DNA from: RGIG3009 sp045578625
GTDB lineage: Bacteria; Bacillota; Clostridia; Oscillospirales; Acutalibacteraceae
DNA length: 38,118 nucleotides
Reading direction: 5' to 3'
NCBI GenBank assembly: GCA_045578625.1
Contig: JAZNKN010000015.1
Coordinates: 1-38,118 of the forward strand
Part shown: positions 1 through 6,748 of the stretch, piece by piece
How positions within the stretch are numbered: position 1 is the first letter of the stretch
Layout: each line of letters begins with the position of its first letter
Notes under the pieces: model-generated
The model's input: the letters and a program-made list of their open reading frames with translations, nothing else
Told to the model about the DNA's origin: nothing
The model's database searches: none
Position numbers and translations under genes: made by a program

Positions 1-2
1 GC

Positions 3-131
3 GTGACCTCGCTGAAAACTCCCGATTGGCACGGCTGGTGCGAGGGGCTGACCGATGCGACCGGCGACGGCTACGCCGGCGTGATGGGCTATCCCATCGA
101 CGGCGTGCAGATCGAGATCGTGCGGAGGTGA
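3..131 (+). CDS. C-terminal end of a phage lysin-like protein (5'-truncated)
   Basis: The frame is open from the window edge and encodes 42 residues ending in TGA at 129-131. The tail has spaced Trp/Gly residues (DWHGWCEG) and ends DGVQIEIV. This resembles the end of a ChW-type (clostridial hydrophobic, W-repeat) cell-wall-binding module, which often forms the C-terminus of clostridial endolysins. It sits immediately before an XhlA-like gene and a holin, the usual place for a phage endolysin. The catalytic part lies outside the window, so the assignment rests on a short tail plus context. An unrelated tail or structural protein is the main alternative. Confidence 0.4.
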   Translation: MTSLKTPDWHGWCEGLTDATGDGYAGVMGYPIDGVQIEIVRR

Positions 132-136
132 GCAGA

Positions 137-424
137 GTGGATATCGAAGCGAAGATCGCGGAACTGGATGCCAGAGAGCGTACCTCGGAGCATCGCCTCA
201 AGGATCTCGAAGCCGAGATGCGCGACCTGCATGAGCTGACCAAGGCGGTGGCGGTGACCAACACCAACGTGCAAGCGCTGACCAAACGCGTGGACGAGAT
301 GCACGCGGATATTAAGGGTCTCGGCGGTGTCGCCGGCAAGCGGTGGAACGCCGCGGTCGAGTGGTTGATCAAAGGCACGGTTGGCGCGCTCATCGGTGCG
401 CTGATGGCGCTGTTGCTGAAATAA
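137..424 (+). CDS. XhlA-like phage lysis-associated protein
   Basis: The protein has 95 residues. A charged, heptad-like coiled coil covers roughly residues 1-65 and is followed by one C-terminal transmembrane helix (about 75-95, ending ALIGALMALLLK). This is the layout of the XhlA (haemolysin-like) family, small phage membrane proteins that work with a holin and endolysin in host lysis. GTG at 137 is preferred because GGAGG lies at 124-128, eight bases upstream. The frame stays open further upstream, but those candidate starts lack a ribosome site. It begins 5 bases after the lysin-like frame and ends 14 bases before the holin, so the three form a lysis cassette at the prophage end. Confidence 0.65.
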   Translation: MDIEAKIAELDARERTSEHRLKDLEAEMRDLHELTKAVAVTNTNVQALTKRVDEMHADIKGLGGVAGKRWNAAVEWLIKGTVGALIGALMALLLK

Positions 425-438
425 AAGGAGGAGATCGT

Positions 439-639
439 ATGAAAGAAAAAGTTTCGAAGTGGGCCAAGGCAGCTGGGATCCGCGCACTTAAAACGGTGGC
501 GGAGACGGCCATCGCCACCATTGGTACGTCGGCAGTGCTGGCGCAGGTGGATTGGACGGTCGTTATCTCGGCGTCGCTGCTGTCCGGACTGCTGTCGCTG
601 CTGTTCTCGATCAAGGGCCTGCCCGAGATCAAGGAATAA
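439..639 (+). CDS. Phage holin (r1t/phi-LC3-like)
   Basis: The protein has 66 residues. A basic amphipathic N-terminus (MKEKVSKWAKAAGIRALKT) is followed by two hydrophobic segments (about 20-35 and 39-55) and a short charged tail, the class II holin layout. Holins permeabilise the host membrane so that the endolysin can act. AAGGAGGAG lies just upstream of ATG 439. It is the last gene of the lysis cassette and is followed by a strong terminator and then the attachment-site tRNA fragment. Exact family membership is by resemblance only. Confidence 0.7.
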   Translation: MKEKVSKWAKAAGIRALKTVAETAIATIGTSAVLAQVDWTVVISASLLSGLLSLLFSIKGLPEIKE

Positions 640-654
640 ATAGATAGGGGAGAA

Positions 655-683
655 GCGCGTGCAGTCAACTGCACGCGCTTTTT
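655..683 (+). terminator. Intrinsic terminator after prophage lysis genes
   Basis: Perfect stem GCGCGTGCAG / CTGCACGCGC with a TCAA loop, followed by a T run. It closes the holin transcript. Confidence 0.9.
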
Positions 684-747
684 GCTTTTGTTGCGGAATT
701 ATTGCGTAATTCACCAAAAAAGTGAGGCGTAGAGCCAAACATTCGTT

Positions 748-802
748 GACTGTAAATCTGTTGTCTCTGACTTCGGTGGTTCGAATCCACCTTCCCCCAC
801 CA
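748..802 (+). pseudogene. 3' fragment of tRNA-Tyr; likely prophage attachment site
   Basis: The sequence reads as the 3' half of a class II tRNA-Tyr: anticodon loop CTGTAAA (GTA anticodon), a variable arm, a T arm with GGTGG-TTCGAAT-CCACC, and an acceptor 3' strand ending CCCCCACCA. The 5' half is missing, and the anticodon stem loses pairing just before position 748. A native-looking terminator follows at once. Holin genes lie on the left side. This is what the displaced host end of a tRNA looks like after phage integration into the 3' end of a tRNA gene. The intact tRNA-Tyr and the integrase would be left of the window. Confidence 0.8.
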
Positions 803-805
803 AAC

Positions 806-839
806 AAAAAAGACCGACCTTGATGGTCGGTCTTTTTTG
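806..839 (+). terminator. Terminator of the displaced tRNA-Tyr
   Basis: Stem AGACCGACC / GGTCGGTCT, preceded by an A run and followed by TTTTTT. It begins four bases after the tRNA CCA end. Confidence 0.9.
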
Positions 840-851
840 TTTCTTCGAAAA

Positions 852-995
852 GGAAGGTGGATTCGAAAGGCCGTTAAGAAAACAGTCCGGTGGACTGTTT
901 TTAGGCCGTGGGACTGAACCACCCTTCCGCACTGTACCGAAACTCATAGACGAGAACAAACTGCCGCACTTCACAATGACCACCTTCCCCCACCA
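852..995 (+). repeat. tRNA-end-bounded repeat, copy 1
   Basis: This ~144-bp unit is nearly identical to 1475-1617; the first ~65 bases after GGTGGATTCGAA are the same, with about nine substitutions later. Its left end (GGAAGGTGGATTCGAA) is the exact reverse complement of the tRNA-Tyr T-arm/acceptor sequence. Its right end (CCACCTTCCCCCACCA) is the same tRNA sequence in direct orientation. The ends can therefore pair as GGAAGGTGG/CCACCTTCC. An internal hairpin ACAGTCC-GGT-GGACTGT is present. A terminator follows, as after a real tRNA. It has no convincing coding capacity. Function is unknown; a small non-autonomous element or structured RNA is possible. Confidence 0.75.
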
Positions 996-996
996 G

Positions 997-1030
997 AAAA
1001 AAGACCTTGTCTTTCGACAAGGTCTTTTTT
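997..1030 (+). terminator. Terminator after repeat copy 1
   Basis: Perfect stem AAAAAAGACCTTGTC / GACAAGGTCTTTTTT with a TTTC loop. Confidence 0.85.
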
Positions 1031-1034
1031 CAAC

Positions 1035-1205
1035 TAAATCCACCCTAGCGGGTGGGTGAAATATTGCTTCGCAATGTGAAATTCGAGCAATGCTCGAGTG
1101 AAATCGCTGCGGCGGTGGGTGGATTTAATTTCACATTTTGCTTTTGCAAAATATTTCACCAAAGGCGAAAGCCTTTGATTTCACCGTGCGTTAGCACGAT
1201 TTCAC
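1035..1205 (+). repeat. Hairpin-ladder element 1 (7-mer GTGAAAT/ATTTCAC)
   Basis: Consecutive small perfect hairpins are separated by one 7-mer. In the left half the 7-mer is GTGAAAT (1056, 1076, 1098); in the right half it is the reverse complement ATTTCAC (1128, 1153, 1178, 1199). The hairpins are CACCC/GGGTG, ATTGC/GCAAT, TCGAGC/GCTCGA, CGC/GCG, ATTTTGC/GCAAAAT, CAAAGGC/GCCTTTG and CGTGC/GCACG. Arm sequences all differ while the joining 7-mer is invariant. The left half is also enclosed by an 11-bp inverted repeat (TAAATCCACCC at 1035 and GGGTGGATTTA at 1117). It is not a CRISPR: the units are too short and every one is self-complementary. Confidence 0.85.
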
Positions 1206-1234
1206 TTGCTACTTTGTTTATTTTATGCTATAAT
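1206..1234 (+). promoter_or_regulatory. SigA-type promoter for the small membrane peptide gene
   Basis: -35 TTGCTA at 1206-1211, a 17-bp spacer and -10 TATAAT at 1229-1234. It starts directly at the end of the hairpin ladder. Confidence 0.75.
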
Positions 1235-1254
1235 TATTGCATAGAGGTGATGAT

Positions 1255-1440
1255 ATGAGCAAGGTGAAGATTGTTGATTTGTTAGCTTCAATATGTCTTT
1301 TGATTGGTTCTGTCATCAATATTGTTGAATTGTTTATTGATGTACATATCGTAATTTCAATAACCGCTACCGTTTTAATTTTTGTTTCAATTTTTCTTTG
1401 GTTTGTTGTTCTTAAAAGGATGAAATTCAAAAAACAGTAG
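1255..1440 (+). CDS. Small two-helix membrane protein, function unknown
   Basis: The protein has 61 residues and two predicted transmembrane segments (about residues 7-27 and 31-54) with a short basic tail (KRMKFKKQ). GAGGTGAT precedes ATG 1255, and a near-consensus promoter lies 20 bases upstream, so expression is plausible. Its codons are strongly AT-rich, unlike the GC-rich neighbours, which suggests recent acquisition. It lies between two copies of the tRNA-end-bounded repeat and directly after the hairpin ladder, with no terminator of its own before repeat copy 2. I do not recognise a family. Small size and hydrophobicity would fit a toxin-like or superinfection-exclusion peptide, but nothing in the sequence demonstrates that. 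Confidence 0.6.
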   Translation: MSKVKIVDLLASICLLIGSVINIVELFIDVHIVISITATVLIFVSIFLWFVVLKRMKFKKQ

Positions 1441-1474
1441 TGGCATCACAATGGTTCGTAACAGCCAAAACAAA

Positions 1475-1617
1475 GAAGGTGGATTCGAAAGGCCGTTAAG
1501 AAAACAGTCCGGTGGACTGTTTTTAGGCCGTGGGACTGAACCGCCCTACCACGCTGTACCGAAACTCACAGACGAGATCAAACTGCCGCACTGTACAATG
1601 ACCACCTTCCCCAACCA
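1475..1617 (+). repeat. tRNA-end-bounded repeat, copy 2
   Basis: Second copy of the 852-995 element. It starts GAAGGTGGATTCGAAA and ends CCACCTTCCCCAACCA, with the same internal ACAGTCC/GGACTGT hairpin. Differences cluster in the second half. The terminal pairing is kept as GAAGGTGG/CCACCTTC. It is again followed by a terminator. Confidence 0.75.
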
Positions 1618-1621
1618 AAGC

Positions 1622-1669
1622 AAAAAACCGCGCTAGATCAAGGCTTCAGGACATCTAGCGCGGTTTTTT
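1622..1669 (+). terminator. Terminator after repeat copy 2
   Basis: Stem CCGCGCTAGAT (1628-1638) / ATCTAGCGCGG (1653-1663), flanked by an A run and TTTTTT. Confidence 0.85.
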
Positions 1670-1696
1670 ATTGTCTTGCCGTAAAAATCTTTACAA

Positions 1697-1803
1697 GCAC
1701 TGCCGCGGCAGTGCCTGTTTTGCTGTAAACGAAAACCACGCGACTATCGCGTGGTTTTCGTTTACAACTACAAGGACTTGAGGGATGCCTCAAGTCCTTT
1801 TTA
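1697..1803 (+). terminator. Stack of three hairpins ahead of the transporter gene
   Basis: An 18-bp perfect palindrome (1697-1714) is followed by a hairpin with two 20-base arms (1724-1743 and 1747-1766) and an intrinsic terminator (AAGGACTTGAG at 1772 / CTCAAGTCCTT at 1789, then a T run). No open frame of interest lies here. With the terminator at 1622-1669 this strongly insulates the downstream gene from the repeat-rich patch. Confidence 0.7.
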
Positions 1804-1869
1804 CTAAAACCGAGTAAAAAACGGCTTTGATTCTTAGGCGTTTTTCCAATAGCATTTTGCCGAAGTATG

Positions 1870-1878
1870 TGCTATACT
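1870..1878 (+). promoter_or_regulatory. Possible extended -10 promoter
   Basis: TGCTATACT, an extended -10 hexamer, lies 35 bases upstream of the transporter start. I see no good -35, so this is tentative. Confidence 0.4.
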
Positions 1879-1912
1879 GCCAAATTGTGTTAAGGGAAAG
1901 GAGGGAGTGGCA

Positions 1913-3088
1913 ATGGCTCACAGTCACGTGTTGAAGCCGGCGCATCACCATCATCACCATGTGGTATCGCTGAAGGCGCTTGGTGTGTTTATCCGCAAAA
2001 ACGTGGTTATGATCGTGGCTATGGTCGCCGCACTGATCACCATGGTGATCGTGCCGGTAGATCACGAATATCTCGGTTATTTCGACCTCAAAACGCTGAC
2101 CTGCTTGTTCTGCGTGTTGGCGGTAGTGTGTGCCCTCAAAAACATTCGCTTTTTCTATATTTTGGCGCAAAGCATCGTCCGGTGCTTCCGTAATGCGCGG
2201 CTCAGCGTGCTGGTTTTAGTGTACATCACCTTTATCGGCTCGATGCTGATCGCCAACGATATGGCGCTGCTGACATTTTTGCCGCTTGGGTTCTTTGTGC
2301 TGAACACCACCGGCAAGCAAAAGTATATGGCGTTTACCTTTGTGATGCAGAATATCGCGGCCAACCTGGGCGGTATGCTGACTCCCTTTGGCAATCCGCA
2401 AAACCTATATCTGTACACGAAATTTGCGATACCGACGGGTGAGTTTATGGGGATCATGGCGGTGCCGTTCGTATTGTCGGTGCTGCTGATCACGGTATGC
2501 TGTCTGATATTTGTCAAGGCGGAGCCGCTGCAGATCGTCGAAAGTGACGCCAAGCTACCGCCTGCCCGAACGGCATTGTATCTGTGCTTGTTCGTGCTGG
2601 CTATCGCTATCGTGTTCCGCAGCATTCCGTACTGGATCGGCCTGGTCATCATTCCGGCGGTGCTGCTGTTTGCGGACAGGCAAGCCTTAAAAATGGTGGA
2701 CTATCCGTTGCTGCTGACCTTCGTGTTCTTTTTTATTTTCTCCGGAAATATGGCGCGTATTGACGCGGTACGGGTGGGAATGTCGTACCCGATGGACAAA
2801 AGCACGCTGATCTTCAGCACGCTGTCTTGCCAATGCATCAGCAACGTGCCGTCCGCCATTCTGTTGTCGCAGTTTACCGATAATTATCGCGATCTTTTGG
2901 TCGGTGTCAACATCGGTGGTATTGGCAGTCTCATTTCGTCGCTGGCCAGTTTGATCACCTTTCGCGAATACGTCACACACGATCCTCAAGGGAGCGGACG
3001 GTATCTGCGATTGTTTTCGGTCATCAATTTCAGCTTTCTGTTTTTGCTTACCGGTGTCATGGTACTGTTACGTTCGATAGGGTTGTAA
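1913..3088 (+). CDS. SLC13/CitM-like ion or dicarboxylate transporter
   Basis: The protein has 391 residues and about ten hydrophobic segments. ANDMALLTFLPLGF (around 110) and ANLGGMLTPFGNPQNLY (around 155) match the helix-break regions of the citrate transporter/ArsB-NhaD-like (CitMHS) permease superfamily, which moves di- or tricarboxylates or ions with a cation. ATG 1913 is chosen over GTG 1907 because AGGAGG at 1899-1904 is 8 bases from the ATG and only 2 from the GTG. The N-terminus is unusual: a His-rich cytosolic stretch (HSHVLKPAHHHHHHV) that could bind metal. It is monocistronic between a terminator stack and a terminator. The substrate cannot be read from the sequence. Confidence 0.75.
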   Translation: MAHSHVLKPAHHHHHHVVSLKALGVFIRKNVVMIVAMVAALITMVIVPVDHEYLGYFDLKTLTCLFCVLAVVCALKNIRFFYILAQSIVRCFRNARLSVLVLVYITFIGSMLIANDMALLTFLPLGFFVLNTTGKQKYMAFTFVMQNIAANLGGMLTPFGNPQNLYLYTKFAIPTGEFMGIMAVPFVLSVLLITVCCLIFVKAEPLQIVESDAKLPPARTALYLCLFVLAIAIVFRSIPYWIGLVIIPAVLLFADRQALKMVDYPLLLTFVFFFIFSGNMARIDAVRVGMSYPMDKSTLIFSTLSCQCISNVPSAILLSQFTDNYRDLLVGVNIGGIGSLISSLASLITFREYVTHDPQGSGRYLRLFSVINFSFLFLLTGVMVLLRSIGL

Positions 3089-3093
3089 AGGTA

Positions 3094-3125
3094 GCCTCTT
3101 GCTTCAATCAAGCAAGAGGCTTTTC
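3094..3125 (+). terminator. Terminator of the transporter gene
   Basis: Stem GCCTCTTGCTT / AAGCAAGAGGC followed by TTTT. Confidence 0.9.
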
Positions 3126-3135
3126 GTTTATAATG

Positions 3136-3163
3136 AAAAAGCAGCCGCCCACCGGGCGGCTGC
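3136..3163 (-). terminator. Terminator of the beta-galactosidase gene
   Basis: Stem GCAGCCGCCC / GGGCGGCTGC. On the minus strand it is followed by a five-T run (3140 to 3136), and it lies just after the stop at 3172. Confidence 0.85.
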
Positions 3164-3171
3164 TTTGCTTA

Positions 3172-5235
3172 TCAGAATTCGCGGTAGAAATCGTCCTTCA
3201 TCTCGGACATGACCAGATAGCATTCCTTGCCATACAGCAGTTTGGTCGGTACGCGCCACGGTACGCCGATATAATAATTATCAGCAACCATCTTGCCGTC
3301 GGCATAGATCTGCGCAACGTCACACGCATCGGGGATCTCAACAAAGCCGTCAGCACTCGTCACCGAGAGTGTTTTCCACGTTCTGGCGCGATGACCGTTC
3401 ATGGTGAGTTCCCGCAGATACGGCGGTTCAAAGGGTTCGTTCGTCGGCTCGGCGGTAAGGCGCGCCGGCGTGAAGGCGGCCTGTAGGCTATGCGGCTCAA
3501 ATGCCGTGCCGCTCCACAGATGGTACGAGAAGTCACCGCCCGCAACCGTGGTGAGTTGGCCGTCCATCTCGTACAGATCACAGTCATCGCCGATATACAG
3601 TTTACCGGACAGCTTGCGGGCATAGGTCGCCTGCTCGGCGGTCAGCACCACGATGGTGGCGTTGCCGACGGACACGGCGGAGTCCAGTCCGGGTGTCGGC
3701 TGCAGTACGGTACCGTCATTCAGACAGAATTGCGGTTGGATACCGGCGATCTCGGCAAAGAAGAAAGTGTCGCCCACACGGCACAAGGGCTGCGCGGTAG
3801 CATACCGAAGCGTTGTGCCGCACAGATCCATATGAAACGGCATAAAGAAGCTGATATCGCCACAAACGTCGATCGGCGGGAATTGCACCGTGTCGGTGTC
3901 CAGCACAATGTCGTGGAGATCTGCCAGATTTGTCAGACGCTGATAGTGGTTGACGAATACAAAACCGCTGTTTCCGTCGGTGCGCATCGCGTAGCGGAGA
4001 GAGGTGGTATCGTACCGATCGATCGTATCGGTTGCTTCGACAGTCTCCATAGGAGCAATCACGTCGCCAAAGTCCTGGGCGAACAGGTGCAGCATGTTCA
4101 AGAGACGGTACTGACCGCGTACCTCGCCGAACTCGGATAGCGGGGCTTGGAAATCGTAGGACAGCACCGCATAATCGTTCGGGTAGCCGGTCTCTTTTGT
4201 CTCCTGCATGGTGGACAGCTTGCCAATGGGATTGGTGCCACCGTGGAACATATAGTACCCGATGAGATTGTTACCGCAACCAAAAGCCACCAAGGACAGG
4301 GAGTAAATATCCATCGGTTTAATGATGGGACGGCGGTGGTGGGTGACCTGAATACCGCCGCCCATCTCGCAGGTGGCGAAGGGATAGCGCTTGTAGGGGA
4401 TGCGCCAACGACCGGCTGCACCTGCGGTGTCGGCCAATAGATCGGCACCGATGTCACCGTCGTTGCGCATCGAGATGAAAAAGCTGTGTGTGGAAGGGGG
4501 AAGCTTCTTCTTGTGTTCAAACCAAGGGCCCTCGCAATAACCGCCGAACACTGGGACGAACTCATCCGGCGGGAAGCGGGTGCCGCCGTCGTAGCCCCAA
4601 CCGGTTACGGTATAGATCGGCACGTCGTAGCCGATCTCCTTGGCGATCTGCTTAAGAGTTCCCAGATGCTCGTATTGAAGCACCAGCTCGTTTTCGATCT
4701 GCATACCGATGATGTTGCCGCCCTTGCTGTAAAGCTGATCCTGAACCTGCTCATACACCTTTTCGTAGAAACGGCGCACGTAGAACAGGTAGGTGGGGTC
4801 GTTCTGACGCTGTACGGGGGCTTTTTGATACAGCCAATCCGGGAAGCCACCGTTGCGGCATTCGCCGTGCGCCCACGGACCGATGCGCAGAAAAACGTCC
4901 AGACCGATCTCGTGGCAAGCCTCCACAAAGGCGTGTAGGTCGTTGTTTCCGGTGAAGTTAAACTCGCCCTCGATCTCTTCGTGGTGGATCCAGAACAGAT
5001 ACGAGGCGACCACTGTAATGCCGCCCGCCTTCATTTTGGCAAGTTCGCGGCGCCATTCGCGGCAGTCACCGCGCGAAAAATGATATTCACCCATGATACC
5101 GATCCACGGCTTGCCGTTTCTGACAAAATATTTGCTGGCAACGTCAATGGTTTCGCCGTCGGGAGAACGGCCGCCCATATTCAAGTGATTGGTGAGCAGA
5201 GGGGTGGGATGATAGGGCTTGAAACGATATATCAT
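3172..5235 (-). CDS. Glycoside hydrolase family 35 beta-galactosidase
   Basis: The protein has 687 residues. The N-terminal TIM barrel carries GH35 landmarks: a GEYHFSR region near 49-55, LRIGPWAHGECRNGGFPDW at 116-134 and QIENE at 179-183. E183 is the expected acid/base, and E290 in ATCEMGGG the expected nucleophile. The C-terminal part is beta-rich. There is no signal peptide, so it probably acts in the cytosol on imported oligosaccharides by releasing terminal beta-galactose. It is transcribed divergently from an MFS sugar-type transporter, consistent with an uptake-and-hydrolysis pair. A GGATG-type ribosome site precedes ATG 5235. Some GH35 members have other beta-glycosidase specificities, so the substrate is an inference. 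Confidence 0.85.
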   Translation of the reverse strand: MIYRFKPYHPTPLLTNHLNMGGRSPDGETIDVASKYFVRNGKPWIGIMGEYHFSRGDCREWRRELAKMKAGGITVVASYLFWIHHEEIEGEFNFTGNNDLHAFVEACHEIGLDVFLRIGPWAHGECRNGGFPDWLYQKAPVQRQNDPTYLFYVRRFYEKVYEQVQDQLYSKGGNIIGMQIENELVLQYEHLGTLKQIAKEIGYDVPIYTVTGWGYDGGTRFPPDEFVPVFGGYCEGPWFEHKKKLPPSTHSFFISMRNDGDIGADLLADTAGAAGRWRIPYKRYPFATCEMGGGIQVTHHRRPIIKPMDIYSLSLVAFGCGNNLIGYYMFHGGTNPIGKLSTMQETKETGYPNDYAVLSYDFQAPLSEFGEVRGQYRLLNMLHLFAQDFGDVIAPMETVEATDTIDRYDTTSLRYAMRTDGNSGFVFVNHYQRLTNLADLHDIVLDTDTVQFPPIDVCGDISFFMPFHMDLCGTTLRYATAQPLCRVGDTFFFAEIAGIQPQFCLNDGTVLQPTPGLDSAVSVGNATIVVLTAEQATYARKLSGKLYIGDDCDLYEMDGQLTTVAGGDFSYHLWSGTAFEPHSLQAAFTPARLTAEPTNEPFEPPYLRELTMNGHRARTWKTLSVTSADGFVEIPDACDVAQIYADGKMVADNYYIGVPWRVPTKLLYGKECYLVMSEMKDDFYREF

Positions 5236-5266
5236 TGGAACACATCCTTATCATTTCATTGGATAA

Positions 5267-5295
5267 ATTGTAACATACGTTTTCTGTAGTTGCAA
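5267..5295 (-). promoter_or_regulatory. Promoter of the GH35 gene
   Basis: On the minus strand: -35 TTGCAA (5295-5290), a 17-bp spacer and -10 TACAAT (5272-5267). Confidence 0.75.
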
Positions 5296-5300
5296 TTTCT

Positions 5301-5342
5301 TTTTGCCTTTTGCAAAATACGTTCATACTTTTGAGTGAACGT
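5301..5342. promoter_or_regulatory. Paired inverted repeats between divergent promoters
   Basis: TTTTGC-5-GCAAAA (5301-5317) is followed by ACGTTCA-10-TGAACGT (5319-5342). Both lie between the divergent GH35 and MFS promoters, where a shared sugar-responsive regulator would be expected to bind. No regulator gene is adjacent. Confidence 0.5.
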
Positions 5343-5387
5343 CCATATTTTGGTTCTCGAACAGCTGTGAGACCGTGTTGAAGCAAC

Positions 5388-5416
5388 TTGCCAAGAGACG
5401 ATATTTGTGGTATGAT
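5388..5416 (+). promoter_or_regulatory. Promoter of the MFS transporter operon
   Basis: -35 TTGCCA (5388-5393), a 17-bp spacer and -10 TATGAT (5411-5416). Confidence 0.75.
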
Positions 5417-5444
5417 GGGCATACTACGCAAGTGAGGTGGATGT

Positions 5445-6746
5445 ATGAAGCTGAACTACAAGCGTACCGTGCTGATCGGTTTTTCCTTTATGGCAATTCT
5501 GGCTTTCTGGCAATTTTACGATCAGGTGATTCCGTATGTTCTGGAAAATGTGTTCGGTCTTAAGACCTTCGCTGCCAACGCCATTATGTCGATCGACAAC
5601 GCGCTGGCTATTTTTATGCTGCCGTTGTTCGGTATGCTGTCCGATCGCACGCACACGCGCCTCGGCCGTCGCACGCCGTATATTCTGTTCGGCACGATCG
5701 TGTCGGTCATTCTGTTGGTCGTGCTGGGCTTCTTGCAGGAGGCACGCAGCTTCACGGGCTTTACGGTCGTGCTGATCGCGCTGCTGGTGGTTATGGCGAC
5801 CTATCGCACACCGGCAGTGGCGTATATGCCGGACGTGACCGAAAAGCCGCTGCGCAGCAAAGCTAACGCGATCATCAATTTGGTGGGGTACATCGGCGGC
5901 ATTTTCTCCACCGTTGTTATGATGTTTATGCTGAAGAGCAGCGTAAACGCGCAAGGTGAAAAGGTGTACAGCGCCGATCAATCCTTCCTGCCGGTGTATC
6001 TGGTGGTTGCCGGCTTTATGTTGATCTCGGTGCTGATCTTGGTGCTGAGCATTCGTGAAAACCGTCTGCTTGCCGAAACGCATATTGTGGACGAGCCCTC
6101 GGAGGACGTGCCGGTCGGCGGCAAGCTGCCACGACCCGTGTTCCGCAGTCTGGTGCTGATCCTGATGTCCGTGTTTCTGTGGTTTATGGCCTACAATGCG
6201 GTCACCACCGCGTTTTCACGTTACTGTGTCGAGCGGTGGAACGTCGATCTCGGCACCTCCTCCGGTTATCTGTTGATGGCTACCATCGCGGCGATCGCCG
6301 CCTTCGTGCCGCTGGGCTTCCTGTCCGGCAAGGTCGGCCGTAAAAAGGCGGTATTACTGGGTATTGCGCTGATGACGGTCTGCTATTCGAGCGCTATTTT
6401 CTTTACGGAGGAAACGCCGCTGATGTACGTGGTGTTCGCGTTGGTCGGTGTCGGTTGGGCATCCATCAACGTCAATTCGTTCCCCATGGTGGTAGAAATG
6501 TGTACCGGTGCGGACATCGGTAAATACACCGGTCTGTACTACACCTTCTCAATGGCGGCACAGATCACCACACCGCTGCTGTCCGGTCTGCTGATCGATC
6601 ATCTGGGCTTCGGCTATGCGGTGTTGTTCCCGTATGCCGTGGTGTTCTCGGTGTTGTCATTTGTCACGATGTCACTGGTCAAGCACGGGGATACCAAGCC
6701 GGTCAAGCGCGGCTCCCTTGTAGAAAACTTTGACGTGGGTGATTGA
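5445..6746 (+). CDS. MFS transporter, glycoside/sugar type
   Basis: The protein has 433 residues and about 12 transmembrane segments in two six-helix halves with a central cytoplasmic loop near 205-225. DRTHTRLGRRTPYI after helix 2 is the MFS loop 2-3 signature in the form seen in GPH/SLC45-like sugar:cation symporters. GKVGRKKA is the matching motif in the second half. ATG 5445 has GAGGTGG just upstream. It is divergent from a GH35 beta-galactosidase and begins an operon with GDPD and trmO. It most likely imports the galactoside that the GH35 enzyme cleaves; that link is inference from position. Confidence 0.8.
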   Translation: MKLNYKRTVLIGFSFMAILAFWQFYDQVIPYVLENVFGLKTFAANAIMSIDNALAIFMLPLFGMLSDRTHTRLGRRTPYILFGTIVSVILLVVLGFLQEARSFTGFTVVLIALLVVMATYRTPAVAYMPDVTEKPLRSKANAIINLVGYIGGIFSTVVMMFMLKSSVNAQGEKVYSADQSFLPVYLVVAGFMLISVLILVLSIRENRLLAETHIVDEPSEDVPVGGKLPRPVFRSLVLILMSVFLWFMAYNAVTTAFSRYCVERWNVDLGTSSGYLLMATIAAIAAFVPLGFLSGKVGRKKAVLLGIALMTVCYSSAIFFTEETPLMYVVFALVGVGWASINVNSFPMVVEMCTGADIGKYTGLYYTFSMAAQITTPLLSGLLIDHLGFGYAVLFPYAVVFSVLSFVTMSLVKHGDTKPVKRGSLVENFDVGD

Positions 6747-6748
6747 GT

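Noticed and set aside
665..1043. Minus-strand ORFs with GGFEPPKSETTDLQS-like products
   Set aside because: This is the familiar false translation of a tRNA 3' half; the DNA is the tRNA-Tyr fragment and the tRNA-derived repeat.
1035..1205. CRISPR array
   Set aside because: The repeated unit is only 7 bases, flips orientation in the middle, and the intervening pieces are self-complementary, unlike spacers.
5236..5444. Riboswitch between GH35 and MFS genes
   Set aside because: The palindromes sit upstream of both transcription starts, so they would not be in either leader RNA.
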